16,620 bases of DNA from positions 1-16,620 of the forward strand of contig CANINJ010000009.1 in the NCBI GenBank assembly GCA_947468985.1, read 5' to 3'. The notes under the pieces are model-generated. The model did no database searches. It was not told the origin of the DNA and was given only the letters and a program-made list of their open reading frames with translations. The position numbers and the translations under genes are program-made. This document shows, in pieces, positions 1 to 5,125 of this stretch. The stretch's first letter is position 1. Each line of letters opens with the position of its first letter. Source of the stretch: Bacteroidota bacterium. GTDB taxonomy: Bacteria > Bacteroidota > Bacteroidia > Flavobacteriales > Flavobacteriaceae.

Positions 1-289
1 CTTCTGATTTTAAGTGACCGTCTAATTTTTCTTTTCCTTGACCTGCTTTTAAGTCGGTTGTTGTCATAGAAGTCATGTCAACGGTGAAATTTCCACCTAC
101 AACATTTTTTCCTTTGAAAGTTAAGGCACCATCTTTAATGTTTACAGTTCCTTCATGTTGACCAGTTGCTTTTTTTGCCAACCAAGTGATGGAACTTTTT
201 GTTGCGTCAACTTTTTTTGTTTGTGCAGTTACTGTTCCTGTTCCGAAAGCTACTAATAAAGCGATTGCAATTGTTTTAAAATTTGTCAT
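1..289 (-). CDS. YceI family secreted protein (partial, C-terminus outside window)
   Basis: The 96 codons present encode an N-terminal signal peptide (Lys followed by a hydrophobic stretch ending near VTAQ, about residues 1-23). The mature start has the YceI pattern: KKVDATKSSITWLAKKATGQHEG, then a beta-rich segment with GGNFTVDMTSM near residues 65-75. YceI proteins are lipocalin-like beta-barrels of about 170-190 aa that bind long isoprenoid or lipid molecules in the periplasm. The exact ligand cannot be read from the sequence. The gene runs off the left edge, so about half is missing. It starts 25 nt after the nitroreductase stop on the same strand and is probably the last gene of the marR-nitroreductase-yceI operon. 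The start ATG has an A/T-rich leader and no Shine-Dalgarno sequence. The family call is firm; the role is inferred. Confidence 0.9.
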   Translation of the reverse strand, partial: MTNFKTIAIALLVAFGTGTVTAQTKKVDATKSSITWLAKKATGQHEGTVNIKDGALTFKGKNVVGGNFTVDMTSMTTTDLKAGQGKEKLDGHLKSE

Positions 290-314
290 TGTTTAAATTG
301 GTTTTTGTTAATAA

Positions 315-947
315 TTATAGTGTTAAAAATAAATTCTCGTTTGATTTTCGAACTTTTTTGTTATGCTGAGTAGCATCATCTTCGTGACGGTATCCGATAG
401 TTGCAATAACGGCTGCGTTCAGATTTATTGCGCCTAAGCCTAAGATTTCGTTGAATTTTTTCGCATCAAAACCTTCCATTGGTGTAGCGTCAATTTTTAA
501 TTCAGCGGCTGCATTAAGCAAATTTCCTAGCGCTAAATAAGTTTGTTTTGCTGTCCAAATTGCTTTGATATCTGCAGGAATTGGGTTTACAGCACCTTTC
601 ATATAATCCCCAAAACCTGATAAAGCTTCTGCTGGAATACCTCTTGTTTCGCTTATGTTTTTTATGTACGCATCTATGTCAGAATCGTTTACTACGGTTT
701 GATTTGCAAAAACAATTAGGTGAGAAGCATCTGTAATTTGAGTTTGTCCGTAAGCTGCTGGAAGTAATTCCGCTCTTAATTCTGGATTTTCAACGATAAT
801 TACTTTGTAAAGTTGCAATCCAAAAGAAGAAGTGCTTAAACGAATAGCTTCTTTTAGGAAATTTAAATCTTCCGTTGAGATTTTTTTTGTGGCATCGAAT
901 TTTTTTGTGGCATAACGCCAGTTTTGATTTTCTAAGAATGTACTCAT
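315..947 (-). CDS. NAD(P)H-dependent nitroreductase (NfsB/NfnB-like flavoprotein)
   Basis: A 210-aa protein of the nitroreductase fold, an FMN enzyme that uses NAD(P)H to reduce nitro compounds, quinones or similar electrophiles. The N-terminal RYATKKFD block (residues 11-18) is the usual FMN-phosphate binding motif of NfsB-like enzymes. STSSFGLQLYKVI (about 38-50) is the matching second FMN segment. The Gly/Ala-rich stretch around 140-165 (NLLNAAAELKIDATPMEGFD) and the C-terminal IGYRHEDDA (about 185-193) also match the family. The length is typical and the protein is probably a cytoplasmic dimer. It lies 14 nt downstream of the marR stop on the same strand, so it is very likely co-transcribed and controlled by that repressor. 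The physiological substrate is unknown; a role in stress or xenobiotic response is inferred from the regulator. Confidence 0.93.
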   Translation of the reverse strand: MSTFLENQNWRYATKKFDATKKISTEDLNFLKEAIRLSTSSFGLQLYKVIIVENPELRAELLPAAYGQTQITDASHLIVFANQTVVNDSDIDAYIKNISETRGIPAEALSGFGDYMKGAVNPIPADIKAIWTAKQTYLALGNLLNAAAELKIDATPMEGFDAKKFNEILGLGAINLNAAVIATIGYRHEDDATQHNKKVRKSNENLFLTL

Positions 948-961
948 TTGTTATTTATTAA

Positions 962-1417
962 TTATTGATTTCTAATTTTTTCTAAAAGGAAGTTCAATTG
1001 TTCCAATTCTGGATTTGATAAATTTTGAACTATTTTTTTTTCGTAATTGATTACTTTTGGATCTAATTCTGTTAAGATAGATAATCCTTTTGCGGTAATC
1101 AAAACTTCAATTTTTCTTCTATTTTCTTTGCAAACTGTTCGAGTTACCAATTCTTTTAAAAGTAATTTATCTACCAAACGTGTTGTGTTACTTGTTTTAG
1201 CGAGCATTCGTTCTTGAATAACACACATATTCGCAGGATTCCCTTTTTGACCTCGTAATATTCGTAAAACATTATATTGTTCGCTTGATAAATCATAAGG
1301 CTTTAAGATTTCTGCAAAACGCTCGTGAATATCATTTTGAGTATAAATGATATTGAGCACCACTTTTTGAGAAGGTTCCATTATTGCATTTGATTTTAAA
1401 GCTTCTTCAATTTTCAT
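962..1417 (-). CDS. MarR family transcriptional regulator
   Basis: A 151-aa winged helix-turn-helix repressor of the MarR type. Dimerisation helices flank a DNA-binding core: SSEQYNVLRILRG (44-56), the recognition helix in MLAKTSNTTRLVDKLLLKEL (71-90), and the wing VTRTVCKENRRKIEVLITAKG (91-111) with the conserved D/N-R-R pattern. Length matches the family. It is the first gene of an operon with a nitroreductase and YceI. Two abutting palindromes lie immediately 5' of its start codon, and the right one overlaps a perfect minus-strand -7 element, so autorepression is the natural reading. Cys65 and Cys96 are the only cysteines. Thiol sensing as in OhrR is possible but unsupported, since OhrR uses an N-terminal Cys that is absent here. 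The effector is unknown. Confidence 0.95.
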   Translation of the reverse strand: MKIEEALKSNAIMEPSQKVVLNIIYTQNDIHERFAEILKPYDLSSEQYNVLRILRGQKGNPANMCVIQERMLAKTSNTTRLVDKLLLKELVTRTVCKENRRKIEVLITAKGLSILTELDPKVINYEKKIVQNLSNPELEQLNFLLEKIRNQ

Positions 1418-1418
1418 A

Positions 1419-1448
1419 ATTGTATTAACAATATTTGTATGTACAAAT
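1419..1448. promoter_or_regulatory. Tandem palindromic operator for the MarR regulator
   Basis: Two perfect inverted repeats abut without a gap. The first, at 1419-1432, is ATTGT-N4-ACAAT. The second, at 1433-1448, is ATTTGTA-TG-TACAAAT. Both share TTGT/ACAA half-sites, as expected for a symmetric MarR-type dimer. They start 2 bp upstream of the marR start codon, and the right one overlaps the predicted -7 element of the marR promoter (1444-1451). Bound repressor would therefore cover the promoter and start site. Palindromes and positions are seen directly; binding by this MarR is inferred. Confidence 0.72.
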
Positions 1449-1451
1449 TTA
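1444..1451 (-). promoter_or_regulatory. Predicted -7 element of the marR-nitroreductase-yceI operon
   Basis: On the minus strand this reads TAAATTTG, a perfect match to the Bacteroidota -7 consensus TAnnTTTG. Transcription would start near 1437, giving a leader of about 20 nt. The -33 region, near 1471-1474, reads only TTTC on the minus strand, so it is weak. Weak -33 contact plus operator overlap fits a repressible promoter. Confidence 0.6.
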
Positions 1452-1544
1452 AATCTAATATTTGATTATTGAAATAATAGAATTGTTATTTTTTTGTTAA
1501 TTCTAAAACTTCTATTTATATTTTTCAATTAAGACGATATTATG

Positions 1545-1552
1545 TAATTTTG
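1545..1552 (+). promoter_or_regulatory. Predicted -7 element of the rhodanese gene
   Basis: TAATTTTG matches TAnnTTTG and lies 18 bp before the start codon at 1571. A T-rich block at 1521-1525 sits at the expected -33 distance but lacks the G of TTTG. The leader would be about 10 nt. Confidence 0.5.
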
Positions 1553-1570
1553 TAAAAACTATAAATAGTT

Positions 1571-1876
1571 ATGAATTTAGCACAAGAAGTTTGGGTTGAC
1601 CAATTAAAAAACGACGAAAATGCAGTTGTTTTAGATGTTAGAACGGAAGACGAATGTAATGAAGGAATGATTCCAGGGGCAATAAATATTGATATATATA
1701 AAGGACAAGGATTTATTTATTTAATCGAAGAATTAGAGAAGACTAAAAACTTTTATGTTTATTGTAAGTCAGGCGGAAGAAGTGGACAGGCCTGTTCGAT
1801 TATGAATCAATTGGGTTTTGAAAAAACGTATAATTTACTTGGCGGAATGATGGAATGGAATGGGGAAGTGGTTTAA
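1571..1876 (+). CDS. Single-domain rhodanese-like sulfurtransferase
   Basis: A 101-aa protein that is just one rhodanese domain. The family landmarks are LDVRTEDECNEGMIPGAINID (21-41, CH2A-like motif) and the active-site loop CKSGGRS (65-71) with nucleophile Cys65, followed by the GLGGMMEWNGEV-type C-terminal motif (LLGGMMEWNGEVV). Such proteins carry a persulfide on the cysteine and pass sulfur to acceptors or thiols. The cysteine is present, so the domain should be active, unlike the many inactive rhodanese-like domains. No signal peptide is seen, so it is cytoplasmic. It is transcribed alone, divergent from marR and convergent with the binding-protein gene. The acceptor is unknown. Confidence 0.93.
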   Translation: MNLAQEVWVDQLKNDENAVVLDVRTEDECNEGMIPGAINIDIYKGQGFIYLIEELEKTKNFYVYCKSGGRSGQACSIMNQLGFEKTYNLLGGMMEWNGEVV

Positions 1877-1903
1877 ATAAATTAAACAAAATAATTTTCA
1901 ATT

Positions 1904-2752
1904 TTATATTGCTATAATTTTAGGATAACGTTCTTTTTTTTCTATTATTTTTAATGCTAATAATTGGTCTTGAATTGAATTAAATTCTACTTCTGAAAGT
2001 TGCTTTTGTGACCATTTTGTCAAGGATAACCATTCCTGAATATCTTCTACTTTTTGATGGTATTTATTTTCTAAAATACCGTCAATATTAGAAATTTCTT
2101 TAAAATTTGAAGTTTTAGCATTTATGATTTCCAATATTTTGGATACAATTTTTGGTTGTTTTTTAAGGATTTCATTACGAACTGCAATTACAAAGCAAGG
2201 CCAAGGAGTTGGACAATCACCAATTTTCCTAAAAATTCCTTTATCAACCAATGGTTTTGTCATAAATCGTTCCCACATAAAATAATCTGCGGTTCCTTTG
2301 GTGAGTGCTTCAACAGCCCCATCAATGGTATTTATGATTTCAAATTGAAGATTTTCAGTTTTCCAACCTTGATTATTTGCATTTACATACGCCATCAATT
2401 GCGATCCCGAGCCCAATCTGGAAATAGCAACTTTTGTATTTTCTAAATCAGAAAGTGTTTTAAATTTTGAATTTGCAGCCACGTGAATTCCCCAAATCAA
2501 TGGAGATTCAACATATATTTGTACTATCTTGCTTTGATTTCCTGCAACAATATCTTTTATTATTCCTTCAGTTAAAATAACGGCAATATCCGTATCGCCA
2601 TTTCGCAGCATTTGACACAATTTACCAGTTCCTTCAGGAACATCAGTCCATTGTAAGTCTATTTCATTAGCTTGAAATTCACCATTTTCGATGGATAAAT
2701 GCCAAGGCAAATTAAAATGTTCTGGAACGCCAGCGATTTTTATTGTTGTCAT
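1904..2752 (-). CDS. Periplasmic-binding-protein-fold protein without signal peptide (SsuA/THI5-like)
   Basis: A 282-aa protein with the architecture of type II solute-binding proteins of ABC transporters. It starts directly with the first beta strand, TIKIAGVPEHFNLP (3-16). Then come GTGKLCQMLRNGDTDIAVILTEG (41-63, first ligand loop and lobe I), the hinge-side SRLGSGSQLMA (111-121), and WERFMTKPL (160-168) with DCPTPWPCFV (179-188), which likely line the pocket. There is no signal peptide or lipobox, and no room for one upstream: the preceding gene's stop at 2762 is only 9 bp away. No permease or ATPase is nearby. I recall a fungal relative (Candida albicans CA3427) described as a signal-less binding-protein-fold protein. 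A cytoplasmic ligand-binding or enzymatic role is inferred. It is co-transcribed with the nucleoside phosphorylase. The ligand is unknown. Confidence 0.8.
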   Translation of the reverse strand: MTTIKIAGVPEHFNLPWHLSIENGEFQANEIDLQWTDVPEGTGKLCQMLRNGDTDIAVILTEGIIKDIVAGNQSKIVQIYVESPLIWGIHVAANSKFKTLSDLENTKVAISRLGSGSQLMAYVNANNQGWKTENLQFEIINTIDGAVEALTKGTADYFMWERFMTKPLVDKGIFRKIGDCPTPWPCFVIAVRNEILKKQPKIVSKILEIINAKTSNFKEISNIDGILENKYHQKVEDIQEWLSLTKWSQKQLSEVEFNSIQDQLLALKIIEKKERYPKIIAI

Positions 2753-2761
2753 TTTTGAAAT

Positions 2762-3628
2762 TTACTCCGTCAATTTATTCAAAGTATATGCAATCAATTC
2801 ATCGACTGCTTTGTATGGGTCTTCGCTAAATGTTCCCGTTGCGCGGTTTGCAATAATTGCATTTAATGACAATGCATGGTGACCCATTAGTTTTGAAAGT
2901 CCATATATTGCAGCGGTTTCCATTTCTAAATTGGTTATTCTATCAGTTTCAAATTTGAAATTATCCATTTTAGAATTTAAATTTTCATCCTGAATATCCA
3001 AACGTAAAACTCGACCTTGAGGACCATAAAAACCTCCAGCAGTTGCTGTAATTCCTTTGTGTATTTTATCACTTTCGATAAGTTGCTCTAACTTTTCAGA
3101 GCAAGAAATTATATATGGTTTTCCTTTTCGTAAATCCCAATTGGTGTGTTTTATGAAAGCATCTTCCATTTCTGAATTTGAAATTTCATCGATTAAATAG
3201 GAGCGGAGCATGTTGTCTAATCCTAAACCGAATTTTGCCATTACAAAACTATCCACAGGAATGTCCGCTTGCAAAGAACCGGAAGTTCCAATTCTAATGA
3301 TGTTTAGAGAAGTTAATTCTGTTTTTGGTTGTCTGGTTTCTAAATTAATATTTACCAAAGCATCCAATTCGTTCATTACAATATCAATATTATCAGGACC
3401 TATTCCTGTTGACATCACAGTAATTCGTTTGCCTTTTAAAGTTCCTGTTTGTGTTTTAAATTCTCTTTTTTGAGTTGAAAATTCAATATTATCAAAAAAC
3501 TGAGTGATTTTTTCAACTCTATTTTGATCGCCAACGAAGATAATATCGTGGGCAATATGTTCTGGTTTTAAGTTTAAATGATAGACGCTTCCGTCTGGAT
3601 TTAGAATTAATTCTGATGCTTGTATCAT
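2762..3628 (-). CDS. Nucleoside phosphorylase (uridine phosphorylase type)
   Basis: A 288-aa member of the PNP/UDP family, which splits nucleosides with phosphate into base and ribose-1-phosphate for salvage. Motifs in order: VGDQNRV (32-38), matching the GDP.R phosphate-binding loop; STGIGPDN (73-80); RIGTSGSLQ (112-120), the phosphate/ribose loop; and NLEMETAAIYGL (233-244), where Glu235-Met236-Glu237 matches the ribose-binding EMEx signature. The C-terminal NRATGTFSED (261-270) follows the uridine phosphorylase pattern. The length is slightly above the 250 aa of E. coli Udp, mostly through an N-terminal extension of about 25 residues. Base specificity cannot be fixed from sequence. A run of ten A (minus strand) sits just before the start codon, a typical leader in this phylum. 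It is first in an operon with the binding-protein-fold gene. Confidence 0.9.
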   Translation of the reverse strand: MIQASELILNPDGSVYHLNLKPEHIAHDIIFVGDQNRVEKITQFFDNIEFSTQKREFKTQTGTLKGKRITVMSTGIGPDNIDIVMNELDALVNINLETRQPKTELTSLNIIRIGTSGSLQADIPVDSFVMAKFGLGLDNMLRSYLIDEISNSEMEDAFIKHTNWDLRKGKPYIISCSEKLEQLIESDKIHKGITATAGGFYGPQGRVLRLDIQDENLNSKMDNFKFETDRITNLEMETAAIYGLSKLMGHHALSLNAIIANRATGTFSEDPYKAVDELIAYTLNKLTE

Positions 3629-3662
3629 ATTTTTTTTTTGATGTTTAAGGTTTAAAGCTGAC

Positions 3663-3670
3663 CAAATGTA
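3663..3670 (-). promoter_or_regulatory. Predicted -7 element of the nucleoside phosphorylase operon
   Basis: The minus strand reads TACATTTG, matching TAnnTTTG, and lies between the SUI1-like gene (stop at 3679) and the phosphorylase start (3628). The -33 region would fall inside the 3' end of the SUI1-like gene, where only a short TTG (3687-3689) at a tight spacing is seen. A separate promoter is therefore plausible but not certain. Confidence 0.45.
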
Positions 3671-3678
3671 AACTTTTT

Positions 3679-4008
3679 CTAACCTCCAACGCGTTTAACT
3701 TTGAATCCTTTATCTTTTAGGATTGTCATGATTTTATCACGATAATCTCCTTGAATAATGATTGAATCGTCTTTGAAACTTCCGCCAACGCTTAATTTGG
3801 TTTTTAATTCTTTGGCTAAAATTTTAAAATCTTCATCTGTTCCAGTATATCCTTCAATAATGGTTGTGGGTTTTCCTTTACGTTTTTCAAATTTACAAAT
3901 CATGGGTTCATGTTGAATCCAAAGTTCTTTGTCTTCTATAACTTTTTCTTCTTCGGGAGAAGCTTCATGATTTGGAAAAAGGTTTTTTAATTGGTCTTGT
4001 AAGTCCAT
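3679..4008 (-). CDS. SUI1/eIF1-like translation initiation factor (YciH family)
   Basis: A 109-aa protein. Its C-terminal two thirds (about residues 38-109) form a SUI1 domain: the KRKGKPTTIIEGYTG basic loop and strand (42-56), then DFKILAKELKTKLSVGG (60-76), and DSIIIQGDYRDKIMTILKDKGFKVKRVGG (81-109). Eukaryotic eIF1 monitors start-codon choice on the small ribosomal subunit. Bacterial YciH relatives are thought to bind the 30S subunit and modulate initiation, especially under stress, but are not essential. The acidic N-terminal 35 residues are not conserved SUI1 sequence. It is cytoplasmic and has its own promoter (4084-4114). The downstream phosphorylase start is 50 bp away, so read-through is possible. 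Family assignment is firm; the role in this organism is inferred. Confidence 0.9.
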   Translation of the reverse strand: MDLQDQLKNLFPNHEASPEEEKVIEDKELWIQHEPMICKFEKRKGKPTTIIEGYTGTDEDFKILAKELKTKLSVGGSFKDDSIIIQGDYRDKIMTILKDKGFKVKRVGG

Positions 4009-4063
4009 TTATTGAAGTTGATTTTTTTGTCGTAATAGAAAAGAATAGGTATTTTAATTATAA

Positions 4064-4083
4064 TGAAACCTAATTTTGTTTCA
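4064..4083. repeat. Inverted repeat at the SUI1-like gene transcription start
   Basis: TGAAAC (4064-4069) and GTTTCA (4078-4083) form perfect 6-bp arms around an 8-bp centre. It lies immediately downstream of the predicted minus-strand -7 element at 4084-4091, so it would span the transcription start. It could be an operator or, if transcription starts upstream enough, a short 5' hairpin. Chance occurrence in AT-rich DNA cannot be excluded. Confidence 0.35.
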
Positions 4084-4114
4084 CAAAGTTATTGTTTTAA
4101 TTTATTAATTTCAA
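4084..4114 (-). promoter_or_regulatory. Predicted promoter of the SUI1-like gene
   Basis: On the minus strand TTG (4112-4114) is followed after 20 bp by TAACTTTG (4084-4091), matching the Bacteroidota pattern TTTG-N19-20-TAnnTTTG with a shortened -33. The leader would be about 70 nt to the start codon at 4008. Confidence 0.55.
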
Positions 4115-4175
4115 TATGTTTTCTAACTATTAATAATAATATCTTTTTATGTAATAATTTTGTTTGAAGTTTGAT

Positions 4176-4276
4176 TTGCGCGAAGAATGGTAGCGGAAAT
4201 CCTTTGTGGAACGAAGTGGAGCAAAGATTGCAGCGAACAGCCTGACCGAGTTTACTGATTGCTTTATTCTTCGCAA
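4176..4276. repeat. REP-like intergenic hairpin repeat, copy 1
   Basis: About 100 bp, clearly more GC-rich than the DNA around it and non-coding. Outer arms GCGAAGAAT (4180-4188) and ATTCTTCGC (4266-4274) are a perfect 9-bp inverted repeat. Inside lies a second hairpin: AATC, one bulged C, TTTG (4198-4206), a 15-nt loop, then CAAAGATT (4222-4229). The sequence after it, GCAGCGAACAGCCTGACC, is of the kind I associate with dispersed intergenic repeats in Flavobacterium genomes (from memory, not checked). A second copy with the same layout is at 10601-10696. The strand of any transcript is unknown. Confidence 0.65.
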
Positions 4277-4301
4277 TGACTTTTTAAACGAGGGCGCGCC
4301 C

Positions 4302-4335
4302 AAAAAAAACTCCGAATTGTTATTACAAAACGGAG
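4302..4335 (-). terminator. Intrinsic terminator of the ppsA-SDR operon
   Basis: Read on the minus strand, CTCCG pairs with CGGAG (4331-4335 and 4310-4314), with an inner TTGT/ACAA pairing across a 2x2 mismatch. Eight consecutive T follow (4302-4309). It begins 24 bp after the stop codon of the short-chain dehydrogenase gene, the right place for a Rho-independent terminator. Confidence 0.72.
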
Positions 4336-4359
4336 AAGTTATTCAAATTTACGATGCTA

Positions 4360-5115
4360 TTATTGTGCTGTCCAGCCACCATCAACGGGCATTGCATGGC
4401 CTGTTACAAAAGAAGCGGCATCGGAACACAACCAAATTACGGCATTGGCAACTTCATTGGGATTTCCTAACCGACCGATGGGTTCTTGAGCGGCAAATTG
4501 GGCTTCGACTTTTTTTTTATTGCCCGTTAAACGATCAATCATGGGAGTTTTTATGGCACCAGGACAAACGGCATTTACCCGAATTCCAAGTTTTGCATTT
4601 TCTAAAGCGGCAGTTTTTGTGAGTCCAATTACTCCGTGTTTTGAAGCAACATAAGCAGGAAGTCCAGGAAATCCAACTAAACCTGCAATGGAAGCGCAAT
4701 TTATAATGGCACCATTGCCGTGTTTTAGCATTTCGGGTATTTCATATTTCATGCATCCCCAAATTCCTTTGAGATTGATGCCAATTGTTTTGTCCCAATT
4801 TTCTTCGGTGCATTCTGTAATAGTTCCGGAAGTACCTTCGATACCTGCATTGTTGAAAGCAAAATCCAATCTGCCGTAAACAGAAATTATTTTTTGAATC
4901 ATTTTTTGTACTTCGGAAAGTTGGGAAACATCACATTTTATGAATAGTGCTTCGCCACCAAAAGCGGTTATAAAATCTAATGTTTCGCTATTTTCATGCC
5001 AATCTACAAGTACGACTTTCGCTCCTTTATGAGCAAATAATATCGCTGTTGCTCTTCCAATTCCGAAAGAGGCGCCTGTGACTAAAGCCACTTTATTTTT
5101 GAACGGTGTTTCCAT
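4360..5115 (-). CDS. Short-chain dehydrogenase/reductase (classical SDR, probably NAD-dependent)
   Basis: A 251-aa classical SDR oxidoreductase. The Rossmann cofactor motif is TGASFGIG (13-20). The structural NNAG is at 88-91, the catalytic tetrad is Asn114, Ser142, Tyr155, Lys159 (YxxxK), and the CPGAIKTPM loop is at 184-192. The C-terminal end GHAMPVDGGWTAQ is typical of glucose-dehydrogenase/FabG-like SDRs. Asp38 at the end of the second strand (VVLVDWH) favours NAD(H) over NADP(H). The substrate cannot be told from sequence. It starts 10 bp after the ppsA stop on the same strand, so the two form an operon, and a terminator follows at 4302-4335. It is cytoplasmic and of standard length. 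Confidence 0.92.
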   Translation of the reverse strand: METPFKNKVALVTGASFGIGRATAILFAHKGAKVVLVDWHENSETLDFITAFGGEALFIKCDVSQLSEVQKMIQKIISVYGRLDFAFNNAGIEGTSGTITECTEENWDKTIGINLKGIWGCMKYEIPEMLKHGNGAIINCASIAGLVGFPGLPAYVASKHGVIGLTKTAALENAKLGIRVNAVCPGAIKTPMIDRLTGNKKKVEAQFAAQEPIGRLGNPNEVANAVIWLCSDAASFVTGHAMPVDGGWTAQ

Positions 5116-5125
5116 TTTTGATAAG

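Noticed and set aside
2156..2446. A 96-codon plus-strand open frame inside the binding-protein-fold gene
   Set aside because: It is antisense to a conserved gene, with atypical Cys/Ile/Phe-rich composition.
3630..3639. Run of ten T (A on the coding strand) just before the nucleoside phosphorylase start
   Set aside because: Considered as a phase-variable tract, but A-rich leaders before start codons are the norm in this phylum, and it lies outside the coding region.
4292..4301. GGGCGCGCCC, a 10-bp GC-only palindrome in AT-rich DNA
   Set aside because: It is striking but isolated. It lies just past the T-run of the SDR terminator and may be a remnant of the adjacent repeat. No function can be supported.
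4206..4622. A 138-codon open frame on the plus strand reaching from the REP-like repeat into the SDR gene
   Set aside because: It overlaps the well-supported SDR gene on the opposite strand, its protein is rich in Trp, Arg and His with no family pattern, and its start lies inside the repeat. It is a shadow frame.
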